NCBI RefSeq assembly: GCF_965638725.1
Contig: NC_134961.1
Coordinates: 1,922,001 to 1,986,000, forward strand
DNA from: Aptenodytes patagonicus
Lineage: Eukaryota > Chordata > Aves > Sphenisciformes > Spheniscidae
DNA: 64,000 bases
Reading direction: 5' to 3'
Numbering within the stretch: the first letter of the stretch is position 1; each line of letters begins with the position of its first letter. The notes beneath the pieces are model-generated. The model saw only the letters and a program-made list of their open reading frames with translations. It made no database searches and had not been told where the DNA came from. Position numbers and translations under genes: made by a program. Positions 25,000 to 37,527 of the stretch are shown one piece after another.

Positions 25000-25628
25000 A
25001 ATCATAGAATCATAGAATCACTGAGGTTGGAAAAGACCTCCAAGATCATCGAGTCCAACCGTCGACCCAACACCACCATGCCCACTAAACCATGTCCCTA
25101 AGTGCCTCATCTACTCGTCTTTTAAATACTTCCAGGGATGGGGACTCAACCACTTCCCTGGGCAGCCTGTTCCAATGTTTCACCACTCTTTCAGTAAAGA
25201 AATTTTTCCTTACATCCAACCTAAACCTCCCCTGGCACAACTTGAGGCCGTTTCCTCTCGTCCTATCACTTGTTACTTGGGAGAAGAGACCGACACCCAC
25301 CTCGCTACAACCTCCTTTCAGGGAGTTGTAGAGAGCGATGAGGTCTCCCCTCAGCCTCCTCTTCTCCAGGCTAAACAACCCCAGTTCCCTCAGCCGCTCC
25401 TCATAAGACTTGTTCTCCAGACCCCTCACCAGCCTCGTTGCCCTTCTCTGGACACGCTCCAGCACCTCGACGTCCTTCTTGTAGTGAGGGGCCCAAAACT
25501 GAACACAGTGTTCGAGGTGCGGCCTCACCAGTGCCGAGTACAGGGGCACGATCACTTCCCTGCTCCTGCTGGCCACACTATTTCTGATACAGGCCAGGAT
25601 GCCATTGGCCTTCTTGGCCACCTGGGCA
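25000..25628 (-). mobile_element. 5'-truncated CR1 LINE (3' end of ORF2)
   Basis: On the minus strand the frame 25621-25085 encodes the C-terminal part of CR1 ORF2 downstream of the reverse transcriptase ([79 protein letters not shown]). It is uninterrupted for 178 codons. The 3' end terminates in the 8-bp ATTCTATG repeat typical of CR1 (seen as atcatagaatcatagaatca at 25001). This is a severe 5' truncation, normal for CR1, about 190 bp upstream of the NAGPA start codon. The intact frame suggests a fairly young copy. Confidence 0.93.
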
Positions 25629-26404
25629 AGAAGACATTTACGACTAGAAAGATGGAAAGAAATACTTCTAAAGTCTGTTGTTTCACTGATGAGCTGTGGC
25701 CTGTCTCTGTACGGTTGATGCAGGCATGTCTGGATTAGCTTTAGCCTCAGGGAGGACGCGCTCTCCGTTCTTCAGGGTCTGGCATTTTCTCATCACCATC
25801 TCCGACAGATTCTCACACGTGTCTCACAGACGATGAAGGAAATGCGGCCTTTACAGCCACTACAGCTTCATCATCCTCATCTGGAGGATTAGGATTTTGT
25901 CCATTTTCCAGAAGGGAAAAATAACTAAACTGGGGGGATTGATGATCTATTCAGTCAGCTCTAGGTTTTCCTAACTGTAACTTCAGTGGCTTGGATTCTG
26001 TGACAGACCTTGGCTAACAGAGTTAGGACGAAAACACTCGGAAAGCCTTAGTTTACAAATCTGGGAATTTTCTCTTTCAAGAAATATCCACGTCAAATCC
26101 ATGATTAAAAAAAGCAAATCCTCCATTCCTGCATCTGCCTACAAGGCAATTATTTTTTCTAACCAAGAACTATATGCCAGACCCCTCATTTTCAGTAAAA
26201 ATGTTTCTCTTTCTAATCTCCATAGTTCTATTTTTGAATCAAAGAACTATTTTGTTAACAGTGATAAGGGCACCTACTTTATTCACTGTGTTTCACCTTT
26301 ATCAAGCGCTTGGTCCTGCCACCTCCTCAAGCCGTACTGACTGCTCCTAACACTTGTTATGTCTCGTATTTCTTTCCCTTGAACTCAGTAGCTTGCTCTT
26401 GGCA

Positions 26405-26442
26405 TTTTCAGCCAAGTTTCAGCTCTAGCACTGACCAAGCAA
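26405..26442 (+). repeat. 38-bp direct repeat, copy 1
   Basis: Identical over 38 bases to 28611-28648, beginning ttttcagccaagtttcag and ending ctgaccaagcaa. The flanking bases differ. The copies are in the same orientation, about 2.2 kb apart. Confidence 0.9.
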
Positions 26443-27170
26443 AAGAGACTGTTTGGAAAGCCAGAACCACCCAAAGAGCAACGGTAAAAGCAGGCACCCT
26501 TCAGTTTTCTACTAAATTCTAACAGTTGAAATAGCAGAGGAAATTAATTGGAGAGGTTTTGCCAGGGTTTGGGGGCTAGTTGCTAGGGGGATGTAAATGC
26601 TAACTTCAGGACGTTGTTTTAGTGTTTCATTGCCGTACCCATCACTGAGGAAAATACTGCCAGTATGTCATTATATCGGAAATGAAATTTCAAAATGTTT
26701 ATCTTGGGAATAAAATACATCTTTTAGGCGTGCAGTCAGCTCCCAGGCTCGTGGGGCTAGTCTTAAAATCCAAGCCTCTGTTGCCCCTGGAGGCATGGCT
26801 CTGGCACGGATTTTGACATCTGTGAATGCAGAGGGCAGGCCTGCTGCTGCTGTCTGGCAGCAGATGCTCCTGTCTTAGGATGGGGGATGCAATTAAATTC
26901 TTTCTTTTCTTTCCCTGAGCGCAAATTAGCAGCTTGATAGAGGAGTTTCATATTTTTATTGCAAAAAAATCAAGCCTACTGCTGAGTTGCATTGCACACA
27001 ATTTCCTTGAGCTACTCAGCGAGTGGTGGAGAGGGGAATTCAAGGAGGAAGCATTGGGAAAGCCCCATCCTCACTGTAGAATGGTTCATTACGTTTGCCT
27101 GACGTGTTTATGGCTGTTCAGCCTGCGTGAGGCTGATGATGAGCTCGGTTAGTTGTCTCCTTACTTTCAG

Positions 27171-27358
27171 GCGTTTGGTTCTGTAAATGATGTGCGATAC
27201 GAGGGCAGGTATCACCCCTGCGGATGGGGCGAGTGGGGCTGTGGAGCCGCATGCCCAAGGCTGTATTGCAGGTGGCAGAAGCCGGTGTTTCCATGGTCAG
27301 TGCTAAAGGGTGGGGGGGTAACGCCTCAGCTCTCCCAGGATAAGTATACCTGGTATAG
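27171..27358 (+). other. Exon-like open segment, unassigned
   Basis: A 188-bp segment with a good acceptor (ctccttactttcag) and a strong donor (atag-gtaagc). One frame is open throughout, including several Cys and Trp residues. I do not recognise the peptide. It may be an exon of a lncRNA or of an unrecognised gene, or chance. Confidence 0.18.
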
Positions 27359-28610
27359 GTAAGCGTGCTGCTGTCTCAGGTACCTCGCAGGTGGAAAAAT
27401 ATACTTTTATTTCAGAAATAAACTGGAAAACTCCCTTAGCACAAACCAGTGCATGAAAAGATCTTAGCAAACGCGTTACTGTGCCTCCATTTGCATTCAG
27501 CAGAGGAGAGCTGCACGTGTCCCGCTTGTGTTTTGAGCTGGAAACAAGGCTGTCCAGTTGAAACTCCAGGGTGGACTAACAATGTGGTTTTAATGCTGTA
27601 ACTCAGCTCTACATAAAGCAGTGAGTAGAGTACTCTGGGAGTTCATTCAGGATCGTGCTTTGTCTTTTGCTCAAACACCTTAAACTTTTCACAGGGAACA
27701 TCCTGTACTAAGGGCTTCATCAGAAAACTTCCACCCAGTTCCCAAACTCACCCTGTCTTTTCCGTAGCTTACAAGAGAGGCCAGGAGCACAATGTGGGGT
27801 GTAGAATCCACAGGCCAAAAGCTGCCTTCGGGCATCCATAGGGAACCGAAACCTCATGCAAACCGGAATGAAAAAAAACCCAAACCAAAACCAAAACAGT
27901 AACTGAAAACTGAATAGTCTTTCCTCTCTACACAGTGCATTTACTTTGCAATTTACTTTCCTCTCTAAAGCAGCCCCTCCCACTGCACTAATATTAAGTA
28001 CTGCATGGAGTATAAGTAACTTGTTTTTCTAGACTTTTCAAAGAAGGAAGGGTGGGCATTGTCAGAATTTCAGTGTTTGTTTGCGGTGACACAAGATTTC
28101 CCCATTAATGGAAATAACTACCTGTGGTTAAAGATAAGCAGTCTCAATTTCAAGCGTGTCACAAACACACTTACCTCCTCAAAATACAGGTTCTAAAGCA
28201 GATGTATGTGCAGGTGCTGGCAAACCACCTTATGACCGCACTGGGCTGAATGAATCTCAGAAGTTAAGCTGTCCTGGGCTTTGGTACGAAGACGCAGCTC
28301 CAAACCTAACCTAGGTTTTAGCATAGGTCAGGTTCTAAATCAGAATATCTCTGTTTTCTCCACTCAGTGGAGGTCAGCCAAGCTTGCCATTCTTTTTTTT
28401 CTGTTATCACAGTGACTATGACGAAAGGAACGTGCATGCTGATGTCTAGATCTAATACTAGCTCCACCTCTGTCTTGAACCTGAAGTTCAGCCCAGCTCT
28501 GAAAATCATGGTGTGAATGCAATTATCAAGTACTTGATGCTCTTCCTGTAATTCCAAAATTTTTAGTTGTGGAAAAACATGTCTAATGGCTACCAATTTG
28601 AATTTGCCTG

Positions 28611-28648
28611 TTTTCAGCCAAGTTTCAGCTCTAGCACTGACCAAGCAA
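28611..28648 (+). repeat. 38-bp direct repeat, copy 2
   Basis: Second copy of the perfect repeat at 26405-26442. The minus-strand open frame ending at 28644 begins inside it. Confidence 0.9.
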
Positions 28649-31600
28649 GGTCAAGTTGATTCACTGGAGCTTGATTCAAGCTTGATTCATTACCAGGAAT
28701 CAAGCTGTATATACTGGCTCTTCTCTTTCTGATTAACTTTTATCCCTTCTTCCTCTTCTATGCCCATATCTGTAAAACTGGATGGAAGTAAAAATTTTAT
28801 TTCTATAATGTATACCTGTACCTGTCTGAAAAGATGTCTAAGCCAATACAAATCAGTCAGGAGAAACTGTCTTTGGGAATTTGTGTAAAAATTTCCTCTT
28901 CTTTTTACCTTCACACGTCCTTTAGGGATTTCTTGGGTGGGAAGAAAATGAATAAAGCGGATAAAAAGCAGCTAGTGAGATTAAAAGGCAGCAACTGAAA
29001 GAAGGGTACAGTGTCTGGAGTGGTAGAGGGTGCTATCATCAGTGGAAAAAGGGGCATTTTTAAAAGGGTCTTTCTGCTCCATTTTCCCTTCAGGAGAGAA
29101 GGTTGAGGTCAGAAAGCTTGGTGAAAAAGTAGCGTGCTATGGTTCTGTCTAGTGCTGGCTGTAGTCTTAGCATAAAGGGGAGAACGGCTCACGTGAGATG
29201 AGGTTAGGCAGGTGTACAGTTCACATGTCACAGCGCGTACTAAACAGAAAAAAATTAGTTTCGTGTTCTAGAGCATGGAGGAGCATTTAGCTTGGGGGCA
29301 GGGAGTCCTACCTTTGAAACACCACAGTCTTGTCATGTTCAGTGCAGCGAGCAATGCACAGAAGATTCTCAGCAGTGTCAAAACAGGCTGCGGGTTCAGC
29401 GCTAGGCTACCTGCAGTAGCATTTCAGGCTACCTAGAATTGCTTCCAAATTGAGCTTATTCTGTGGCCGACTCCTTTCATCTCCACTGTAGCAGGGGTTG
29501 CGCTTTAGAAATTGAGCAAATGGGAGAACGAACACAAGAAGCAAACTACCTTGCTGTTAAAAATGGCAGTAATTTATCACACGGTGATATAGCACAGCTT
29601 CAGCAGCCTGAGCCCTTTGAAGTCATGCTGGGTTTATGACTGCTGTTAGTCCGTACCCCCGCAGTGCAGGTCTGATTGGTGCAAATGCTTATTACTGAGA
29701 TCGTTCATTTTTTCAGTGCAAATGAAAAAAAAAACCATAATGCAGTTTTAAAAGGTTTGTACTACTTACGTTATGTGGCAATAAGAGTAGTCAAGGTAGC
29801 AGCAGGTTTTTGTGCGGTTAGCGTGAGACAGTTGGGTTGGTGACTTCTGGGATTAGTGAAGTTCCACTAGTCAGAAGGATTTAGGCTTCTGCGTCTCTAT
29901 TTATCGCACTTGCAGCAATCTGTCACGGGGAGGAAGACTTGAGATGGATCCTAAGTGCTACACGAGCGTGGACTGTGTATCTGTCAGGGAGAACAAGTTT
30001 GGTGATGGTCACAGGAACAGACACGACTCAAAAGCTCTGCAGCACTTTGGGTTTTTTAAGCGCTCTGCGGTGTAACCCAATGAATAATGTAGTCGCTAAC
30101 TGGTTGGTCTGTTTTGGCAAACACCCTGAGATGTTAACAGGCATGACAAAGGAATTAAAAACGAAAGCGACTCAGAACAAAAATCTGCTAACTCAGCACC
30201 GCTCCTGAGAGCAAATATTGCTGGGGTGCATACAAAGTGACCACTTAAGCCAAACGGTCTTAGGAAAACTGGTGCTGGGGCTGGATTTTTGACTCACTGA
30301 GCTGAAGTAGACCATTTCCAGAATAAACTGCAAACAGCATTTCCAAACTTTCTGAAACGTCAGAGGAAGAAAAGAGGGGAAAAACCTTTTGAAAAACATA
30401 ACTGTTATTCAATAAATATGAAAAATTTTACAAGCAGAAATAAGTTCTCTCACAAAATACATTTCTCATAAATGCATTCATCTCTCTTCCTATTTTCAGA
30501 ACTTCAGATATCAGTGATGACTACACCATATTTATCTTTCTCCAACTAAGCGCTCCGAAGACTAGATAGGGCAAAAGAACATTTATTGCGACTCTACCTT
30601 TATAAACTCAAGTCACTGTACCTATAAAGCTAATACACTTGTAAGTAATTTTAAGTAGTTTGATAACCTGCCAGAAAATAGGGGTATATGGAATTCGTGG
30701 CGTTACGCCTGATCGCCTGCAGGAATCAGTCGGTCACTCGTTCCATCACAGGACGTGATATTTGCGCTCTATTCAAGGAAGTAAATAGGAAAAGCAATTT
30801 GCATTTGGCATCGAAGTGATGCGCAGCAAGTGGCTGTCAGGTGAGCTAGGTGAGAAGGAAATGAGAGATTGCCAAAAGCGCGGATCTCCCACAGGTTTGT
30901 ATGGACGTGCGACTGCCCGTGCCAGGGGCATATGTGTAAAAGTAGGCTAGGGACGTGGGACAGCGGGTCTTCTCTTGAAGAGACCTTGACTGCTTTCCCA
31001 GTTAGAAAAAGAGGCATTCTGAACAGGATCTTTGAGCAAATATTCCAGGCTTTATTACCTTGTTGAACCAGTCTGCCCACACTTGTAATTAGTTATATGC
31101 TTTAAGAGGGAACAATGGTCTCATTGTTGCCACGTACCTGCCGGTAGGCAATACGGAGAATTACAGTGGAAACATGATACCTGACATCAGTTTTTGTCAT
31201 AGGGGTAGAAGAAACATAACCAGAACACCAGCATAGCATTCAGACTGGGTGGCCATTAGGGTCTGCAGAAGAGCATCCTTTATTTGTGTCTTTATTCCTC
31301 TTTGTAGTGAAGAAATACCATTCGTTCTCTGCATTGTGAGACACATCTGATTTGATTCCTGGTCAGTACATCTAACCGTTTTAAACTTTCGAACAAGGCT
31401 CTAACTTAATGATTTTTCACCGTGGGGTTCAGTTACTTCCACAGGGCCTTGGCAAGATAACATGGCAAATGTTTCCGTCAGGAGGCTTCTATTTGCTCTT
31501 GGCATTTCCACCAGAAAACAGGGAGCAGTAAGCTGAAAATAGCTGAAAATTGTTTATTACATACATCTATTAGAACCCACTGGAATGCAGATGTTGAAGG

Positions 31601-32818
31601 TATTTAGTACCTGGAAGGATCAGGACTTGAGATAGCAAATTGAGAGGTATGACAGAAATATCCAGGATATTAATTCAGATCCAGTGAAGTTGAAGATCTC
31701 TTTAGAATTCAGTAGAATTTGAGCTAAAGAAAAACGTATGCATTCAGTGGTAATGGGGCTGCACTGAAATCATCCTGACTCTCTGGGATACTCTAAAACT
31801 TACCAGGAAAATACACACATGTGGACGACTATCCAATATTGCTGTAATTAAAAACTAGCTCCCAAGGTGGAGCTCCTCTTTGCACTGCAAGACAAGATCG
31901 TGATTTAAAAGGTCTAACCCTATTTCACTGTGGAATGAGCACTAGTATTGCTCAAGGACCTCTCTGCAAGTGGCATTCCCCATTGTCAGTCTGCAACTGT
32001 CAACTGTCCTCGTATTGCACGAGGTCACACGGCTTGCATAGGTGATGGTCTGTACTGATTTTAAAACCACACCCGTTTGGAAGGCTGCAGCGGAGTTTAG
32101 TCAGGGAGATCAAACGGTAAAATTGAACTGCAAGTTAGAACTTCAGTTGGACTTTATAGCCGTCTCTGCCCCACGATTTGTGTGTGACCCTGGGCCCAGC
32201 GTCTGAGCTTGGATAAAATATTCTCTGTGCTCTACCATACTCAGCTGTTGAGATAAGTGTAATCCTATTTTTTTACCTAGCAGGGATATTGTCAGTCTTT
32301 ACTATGATACCCACTGAAGAAAAAAAACTATCCTTTATATAATGAAAAACATTTTATTTCATTATATGAATTCGTATCACAGTACGAATAGCTTCAGCTG
32401 ATATCCGTATGTGCAGGACTTCTGGCGTTCCAAAGATCAGAAACATGGACAGACAAATAGATTAATACTGGAGTTTCCACATGAGATGAAAATCTAAGAA
32501 TTTAAGATTTCTGAATTTCCTAGTGCTGGGCATCCTGCAGTATAACTCAGGGAGATATTTGACTCATTTTATGGATGATATGAACATTAGCTCTCTGACT
32601 ACTCTAAACACTCTGCCTTAGGTAACATGTAGCGTTTGTTTGAGTGTTTTATTTTACGAATGCTGTATCCGTCGTGTCTTTCAAGAGCACGTGGGTTTTT
32701 TTTAAACTATACTGATACATGGTAAAAGGATAATATGGCTGAACTGGTGAATGTGAAATTTAGCCAACTTTGCCCACAAGTCACCTGCAAATGGACTTGC
32801 TGTTCCCAAGTACTAGTT

Positions 32819-33343
32819 TGTCAGGGCCCTGAGTGCGGCAGCAGGCCCCAATTGCCCTGACCAGACTCACCTGGAGCCTCCATCCACACCCTCTGCCCAT
32901 GGGCCTAGAAGCCTCATTTAAGCTCAGGCCTGGCCTTCAATCCTTCCCTGAGCTATGGTGTAGATGTACCTGTTTCCAGTCCTGTTCCTGAATAGTTGTT
33001 TCGATTTAGTGGCTTGACCTTGGCCTCGTTACCTTGCTTTTGTCTGATGATCAATGGACTGTCAAGGGGACCTGTTGCTGTCATCACCCGGCTGGGGTTG
33101 CGGTGGGACTGTGCCCTGATGGTGAGATCACTGCCGCTGCGGTCACCCTTGGCTTGGCTTCTCTTAGGAAACAGCTGGCTCTTGCTGCTCCCTTTGTTGT
33201 TCAGAGTGTTTTTCCTAAACCTGTTTCAGGCTCTGATTACAGCGCCTTATTCGGTACGGGTGCAGACTGGAGTTCTCATTCTGCATTCGTGCTGTGAGAT
33301 CTGTCTCCAAGCTGTCATTTAATAAAAGGATTCCTCCCTGACA
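32819..33343 (+). mobile_element. Solo LTR of an endogenous retrovirus
   Basis: A 525-bp block beginning TGTCAGGGCCCTGAG and ending TTCCTCCCTGACA, so the ends are inverted (TGTCAGGG / CCCTGACA). A polyadenylation signal (AATAAAAGG) sits about 25 bases before the end, as expected for an LTR R/U5 region. No internal retroviral sequence flanks it. No target-site duplication is obvious. The family differs from the 8-12 kb element. It is fossil; age cannot be judged from one copy. Confidence 0.78.
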
Positions 33344-36300
33344 AAAATCTTGGGATAATCAGGATCATCTTTCTTATTTATGCAAGCATTTGTGATGCCT
33401 TCTTTCTGCAAACATTCTTAGGGAGACAAGAAAGCCGCTCCTACGTGTAAGAAAGGGAAGTTAGAATTACCTTGGAAACAACTGTGTTGATTTATATTAT
33501 TGAATAATTTATGCACAGTTGTTCAGCAGTTACTGGAACAAAGCTTTCTAAAAGATACACCTTCCTTCAAACACATCAATTATTTACCTGCGAACAACTT
33601 TTCCCTTCTCTTAACTCTCCTCAGCAGCTGCTTTTGGTGTGCTCCAGACGTGTGTTCAAAAAAAGAAGGAATAAGGGGAAATGGGTTGCTCCACAATGCT
33701 GAGGTTTCATGCCCAGTGAAGACTCTTGTTAAGACCTCTCTCTCTCTCTGAAGCTTCCGCTTTCTCGAAGCAGAGGAGACGGCCTTATCTTACAGCTGAT
33801 GAAACGGGCTTCAACAGAGGAAACTTACTACAAATGGCTAAGGTTCCGCCGATCTGTATGACCAGGCACGTTCTTTGTGCTGAAGGTTGTGTAGCATTTG
33901 TGAAAGATTTTGGACATGAAAAACATTAATGATTGTTCCTCTTCCAGTGGAGACACGGGGGCACCCTTTGAATTGGAGTTGTCAATAAGACTTGACAGAA
34001 ATGCTGTAAAACAGCCCTTTGATTTGCAGTCTATATCATATATGTTTAGACAAGGTATCACAGCACCTCACCCCTGTGGGGTAAGGCTTGCTCGCTAGGT
34101 TCTCCAAGGCATCCTCCCTTAGGCTTCTGCCAAGTGAGAATCTTCTCCAGCCATCATCTGAGTTTGTAGAAGTCCGAGAAACCAGACGTGTCACGTAACA
34201 TAACCAGGGGGAACAAAATGGGACACAAAAACACAGCTTTTTTTTGTCATTACTGCTTTATATGCTTAATCTCCAGCAAAAAAAAACCCAAAAGATGCTC
34301 ATAAAGCTTAACCAAAATTATACCACATTAATCCTTGCAATCTATTTTAACAACAGATTTAGGCAAAAAAAATCCAGGTTTGGAAATGATGGTATCAGTA
34401 TCGCTAATGTATGTAACAATCATAAACTTTACTTTATACATCTTGCTTAAGTTGGGATAAAGATTCAGGTTGTAAAATTTGAGATAAATTATCTGACACT
34501 GATGTTTTAAACGTTGTATAATTCATTACTTTAACATAGCAAATATATCTTTTGTTAGATGATTCATTGCTGCTAAAGAAAAAGCTTTGCTTTTACTATT
34601 TCACAATAACGTTTACCACGTTGTTGGTTAAGTGCGAATAGATAACATGCTGTTTCCCATGAAGACGTCCCGAGAAGAAAACTCGAGTCCATTGCTTTCA
34701 ATCTCCAAGTTTATTTTCGTCATGCTAGCACAGAAAATACTCTTGTAATACTCAGGAACAGGTGATCGGAGCATCTTCTCTAGATACAGCAAAGAACTGA
34801 GTGTTGCACGGCATTTTATTAGACTTTTTCTTTTCCTCCAATCTGGAGTAGGGAAGAGAGGATCTGAGAGCTGTGGATTGCAATTGAAAGTCTTACCTTG
34901 GATTCAAATATTCTGCAATAAGTCAATCTAATAACATTATTTTTTAGCAGGATGCATCTTCATGGACCATAGGCTCCCCACAAATATAATGTGTCCTTCT
35001 AAACAAGCCTGGAGGGAATGGAAGAGAACATCAGTAGATGGTATACCTACACAGCAAGCAGGGACCCTCATCATCAGTCTGTTTCAAGTCTAACAGTATA
35101 TGCAATAATATTTTCAACCAGCTTGTTTGGCTCTCGACACATAGAGTTGTCCCAATAAACACATATGTTGCCTGGTGCCTAAGAACTAATTAGGTACAGG
35201 TATCATACTGTTGGTTATGGTAATGTGTCACGTGACTAATGTGCATGTTATCCTTTGCAACCAGAATGTCTGTTCTTTAGATTTTTGGGATGAAGTACAC
35301 AGATCAAATATTGGTGTTAGTCAGGAGGGAAAAGAGTGGCCCTAAAATTAAGTTGAGAAGTTGGGGAAAACATGACCAATAAAATTACAAATACGTTCCT
35401 AGCTATCTAAGGTGTATCACCGCAGTTCAGGGTATTTGCAAGTGGAATCAAGGAACCACAGGCTCTTTGCTCTGTCTAAACCTAGCTTAGGAACGGTGTT
35501 CAGAGAAACCTGTCTTATGCCAGAGGCTAGGTTCATTTCCCCTTGCTGTGGCCCTTTTTCCCAGCCAAAGAAGAAAGCCTGTGGAGGGAGTCCCCAGGTC
35601 CTGCTTGATTTCTTAGGTGTCTGTGTATACCCAAAGGTACTCCCACATGCATGTGCATGCAGCTATTTTGAAGAAACATCCATTTAGACAGGTTTTTTTT
35701 GAGGCTCAGCTATCTTGCTGACATACCACAGAATAAGGCACTTTATTTCTGCCCAAAATGACAGAAGAAAGAGAGTCCCTTTAAAGTTAATGGTAGTGCC
35801 ACAGAATGATAGGCTATCATTTGCAAATAACCTGTATGCCAGAAAAAATCATTTTTGTCTCTCAACAGATGTTGGCCAAGTGCATCACTGCAACTTCACT
35901 GCCAGCCACCAGACAGCTTGGAGGGACCAAACAGGGAAGCTGTGGAAGGGACCAGGGGTTTAGTTCCAGTGACTTGAAAACAAGCACTAGGCAGGTGATG
36001 CAAGGGTGAGCACGCCTGAGGCTGATCTTGCCTCTCTGTGGCTGTCGGAGCTAAATATCCCTGCTGTGCAGACCTGCCCTCAGTGCATTTCTCCAGGCCA
36101 CCCAAAAAATCAGCAGCAGATTCTTAACTCCGAAGAGCCCTTCTTGCCTAAGCTCGCTCAGGATGGATACCAGATGTTGCCCTCGCTCTAAAACTCTTTT
36201 GTTTACTTTAGCATCTTCGTTGTTTCATACCTCAAGAACATAAAGGCAGAACGCTGCAATACAAATAATATCTTGAGCTTCAACAAGAACCGTTTTTCAC

Positions 36301-36560
36301 CACCACAGGTACAAGTTATTTTCTACCTTTGAAATATTTGGGGTCATTCTGCGCTAGCGAATGTGTCACTTTTTCAGTCAGAGAAGACAACTCCTTCACC
36401 AAGCTTTCAACTCAGGCACACTAAGCAAGGAATTAACGTTCCGAGGGCCGCTCTTCCAGGGCTCCTTTCAAGCACCCTGCACAAAGAAAATTCATGTTGC
36501 ATACACCATAAACACATTTTAAAATACGGAGTTTTGGAGCCTCCTCTAGTGACCGCTATT
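33344..36560. other. Intergenic DNA upstream of ALG1
   Basis: A/T-rich sequence with no supported gene. A CT microsatellite is at 33737-33751. Open frames here are short and unrecognised. GC content rises sharply at about 36.58 kb into the ALG1 CpG island. Confidence 0.5.
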
Positions 36561-36579
36561 CCCCACCTCAACCGTTTTT

Positions 36580-37260
36580 TAAAATGAGACCTATCCCCGC
36601 GCCGCCCGCCGCTCTGCTCACCGCCCCCCGCCCTACCGCCGCAGAACCGCCGAGCCCGCGCGAGGGGGCGCCCTGCCGCCCTTCCCGCCGCCGGCGCCAC
36701 AAAATGGCGGCGGGCGGCGCGGCGCTGGCGCTGGCGGCGGGCGCGCTGGTGCTTGCGGCGCTGCTGTGGCGGCGGCGGGCAGCGGCGGGCGGCGCGGGGC
36801 GGGTGTGCGTGGCGGTGCTGGGCGACCTGGGCCGCAGCCCGCGGATGCAGTACCACGCGCTCTCGCTGGCCCGGCACGGACGCGGCGTCGCGCTGCTGGG
36901 CTACCTCCGTGAGTGAGGGCGGGCGGCTCCTTCTCGCCCCCCGCCCCAGGGTACGGCGCTCGCGCGGCCCGGTTTGAGCTACGCTGAGGCGGCGGCTGGG
37001 CTGGGGTCGGGGCGGTGTGCGGGGGTCGCTCCTCTGACCGGCTTCTCCCATCTGGCAGAGAGCAGGCCGCACGGCGACGTGCTGCGGAGCGGGAACATAC
37101 GGCTGGTGCCCGTGGCGGACCTGCGGGGGCTGCGAGGTGGGTGCGGGACGGCTCCGGCTCCCGGCCCCGCCCGGCGTCCCCCGCCCGGGGCTGCGGGGGA
37201 GCGAGTCGCCGGGCTGGGATCCGGAGCGTGGCTGCGGCGGGTGCTTGTGTTGGGGGGCCG
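36580..37260 (+). promoter_or_regulatory. ALG1 CpG-island promoter
   Basis: Very GC- and CpG-rich, covering exons 1 and 2. At 36701-36711 the sequence aaaatggcggc is a YY1-type motif containing the ALG1 start codon. No TATA box is seen. Confidence 0.65.
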
Positions 37261-37493
37261 GGAGGAGCAGAGGAAAGGGGTAAGCGAGGTTTACGTGGAA
37301 AAACAAACCACCGGAAGGGGGCTGGGGCCTCGCTGCCGCCGGGCGCTGCTCCAGGTGGGTGTGCTGGCCCAGCCCAGCCGCCCGCAGAGGCTGCGCATCC
37401 TTGGTGCCTCCCTACCTGCTCTAAACACTTGCCTCTGTGGTACTGGAGCACATTAATGCAGTTCCGATGCAAGCTGAAGCAGGGACGCTTTTT

Positions 37494-37527
<34 letters not shown>

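Larger units (their letters stand above)
25629..32818. other. Intergenic DNA between NAGPA and the solo LTR
   Basis: Mostly A/T-rich unique-looking sequence. I find no supported coding gene, in particular none of the C16orf89 motifs I remember. It contains the two copies of a 38-bp repeat and one exon-like open segment at 27171-27358. The open frame at 28318-28644 on the minus strand (108 codons) has no recognised similarity. Confidence 0.5.
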
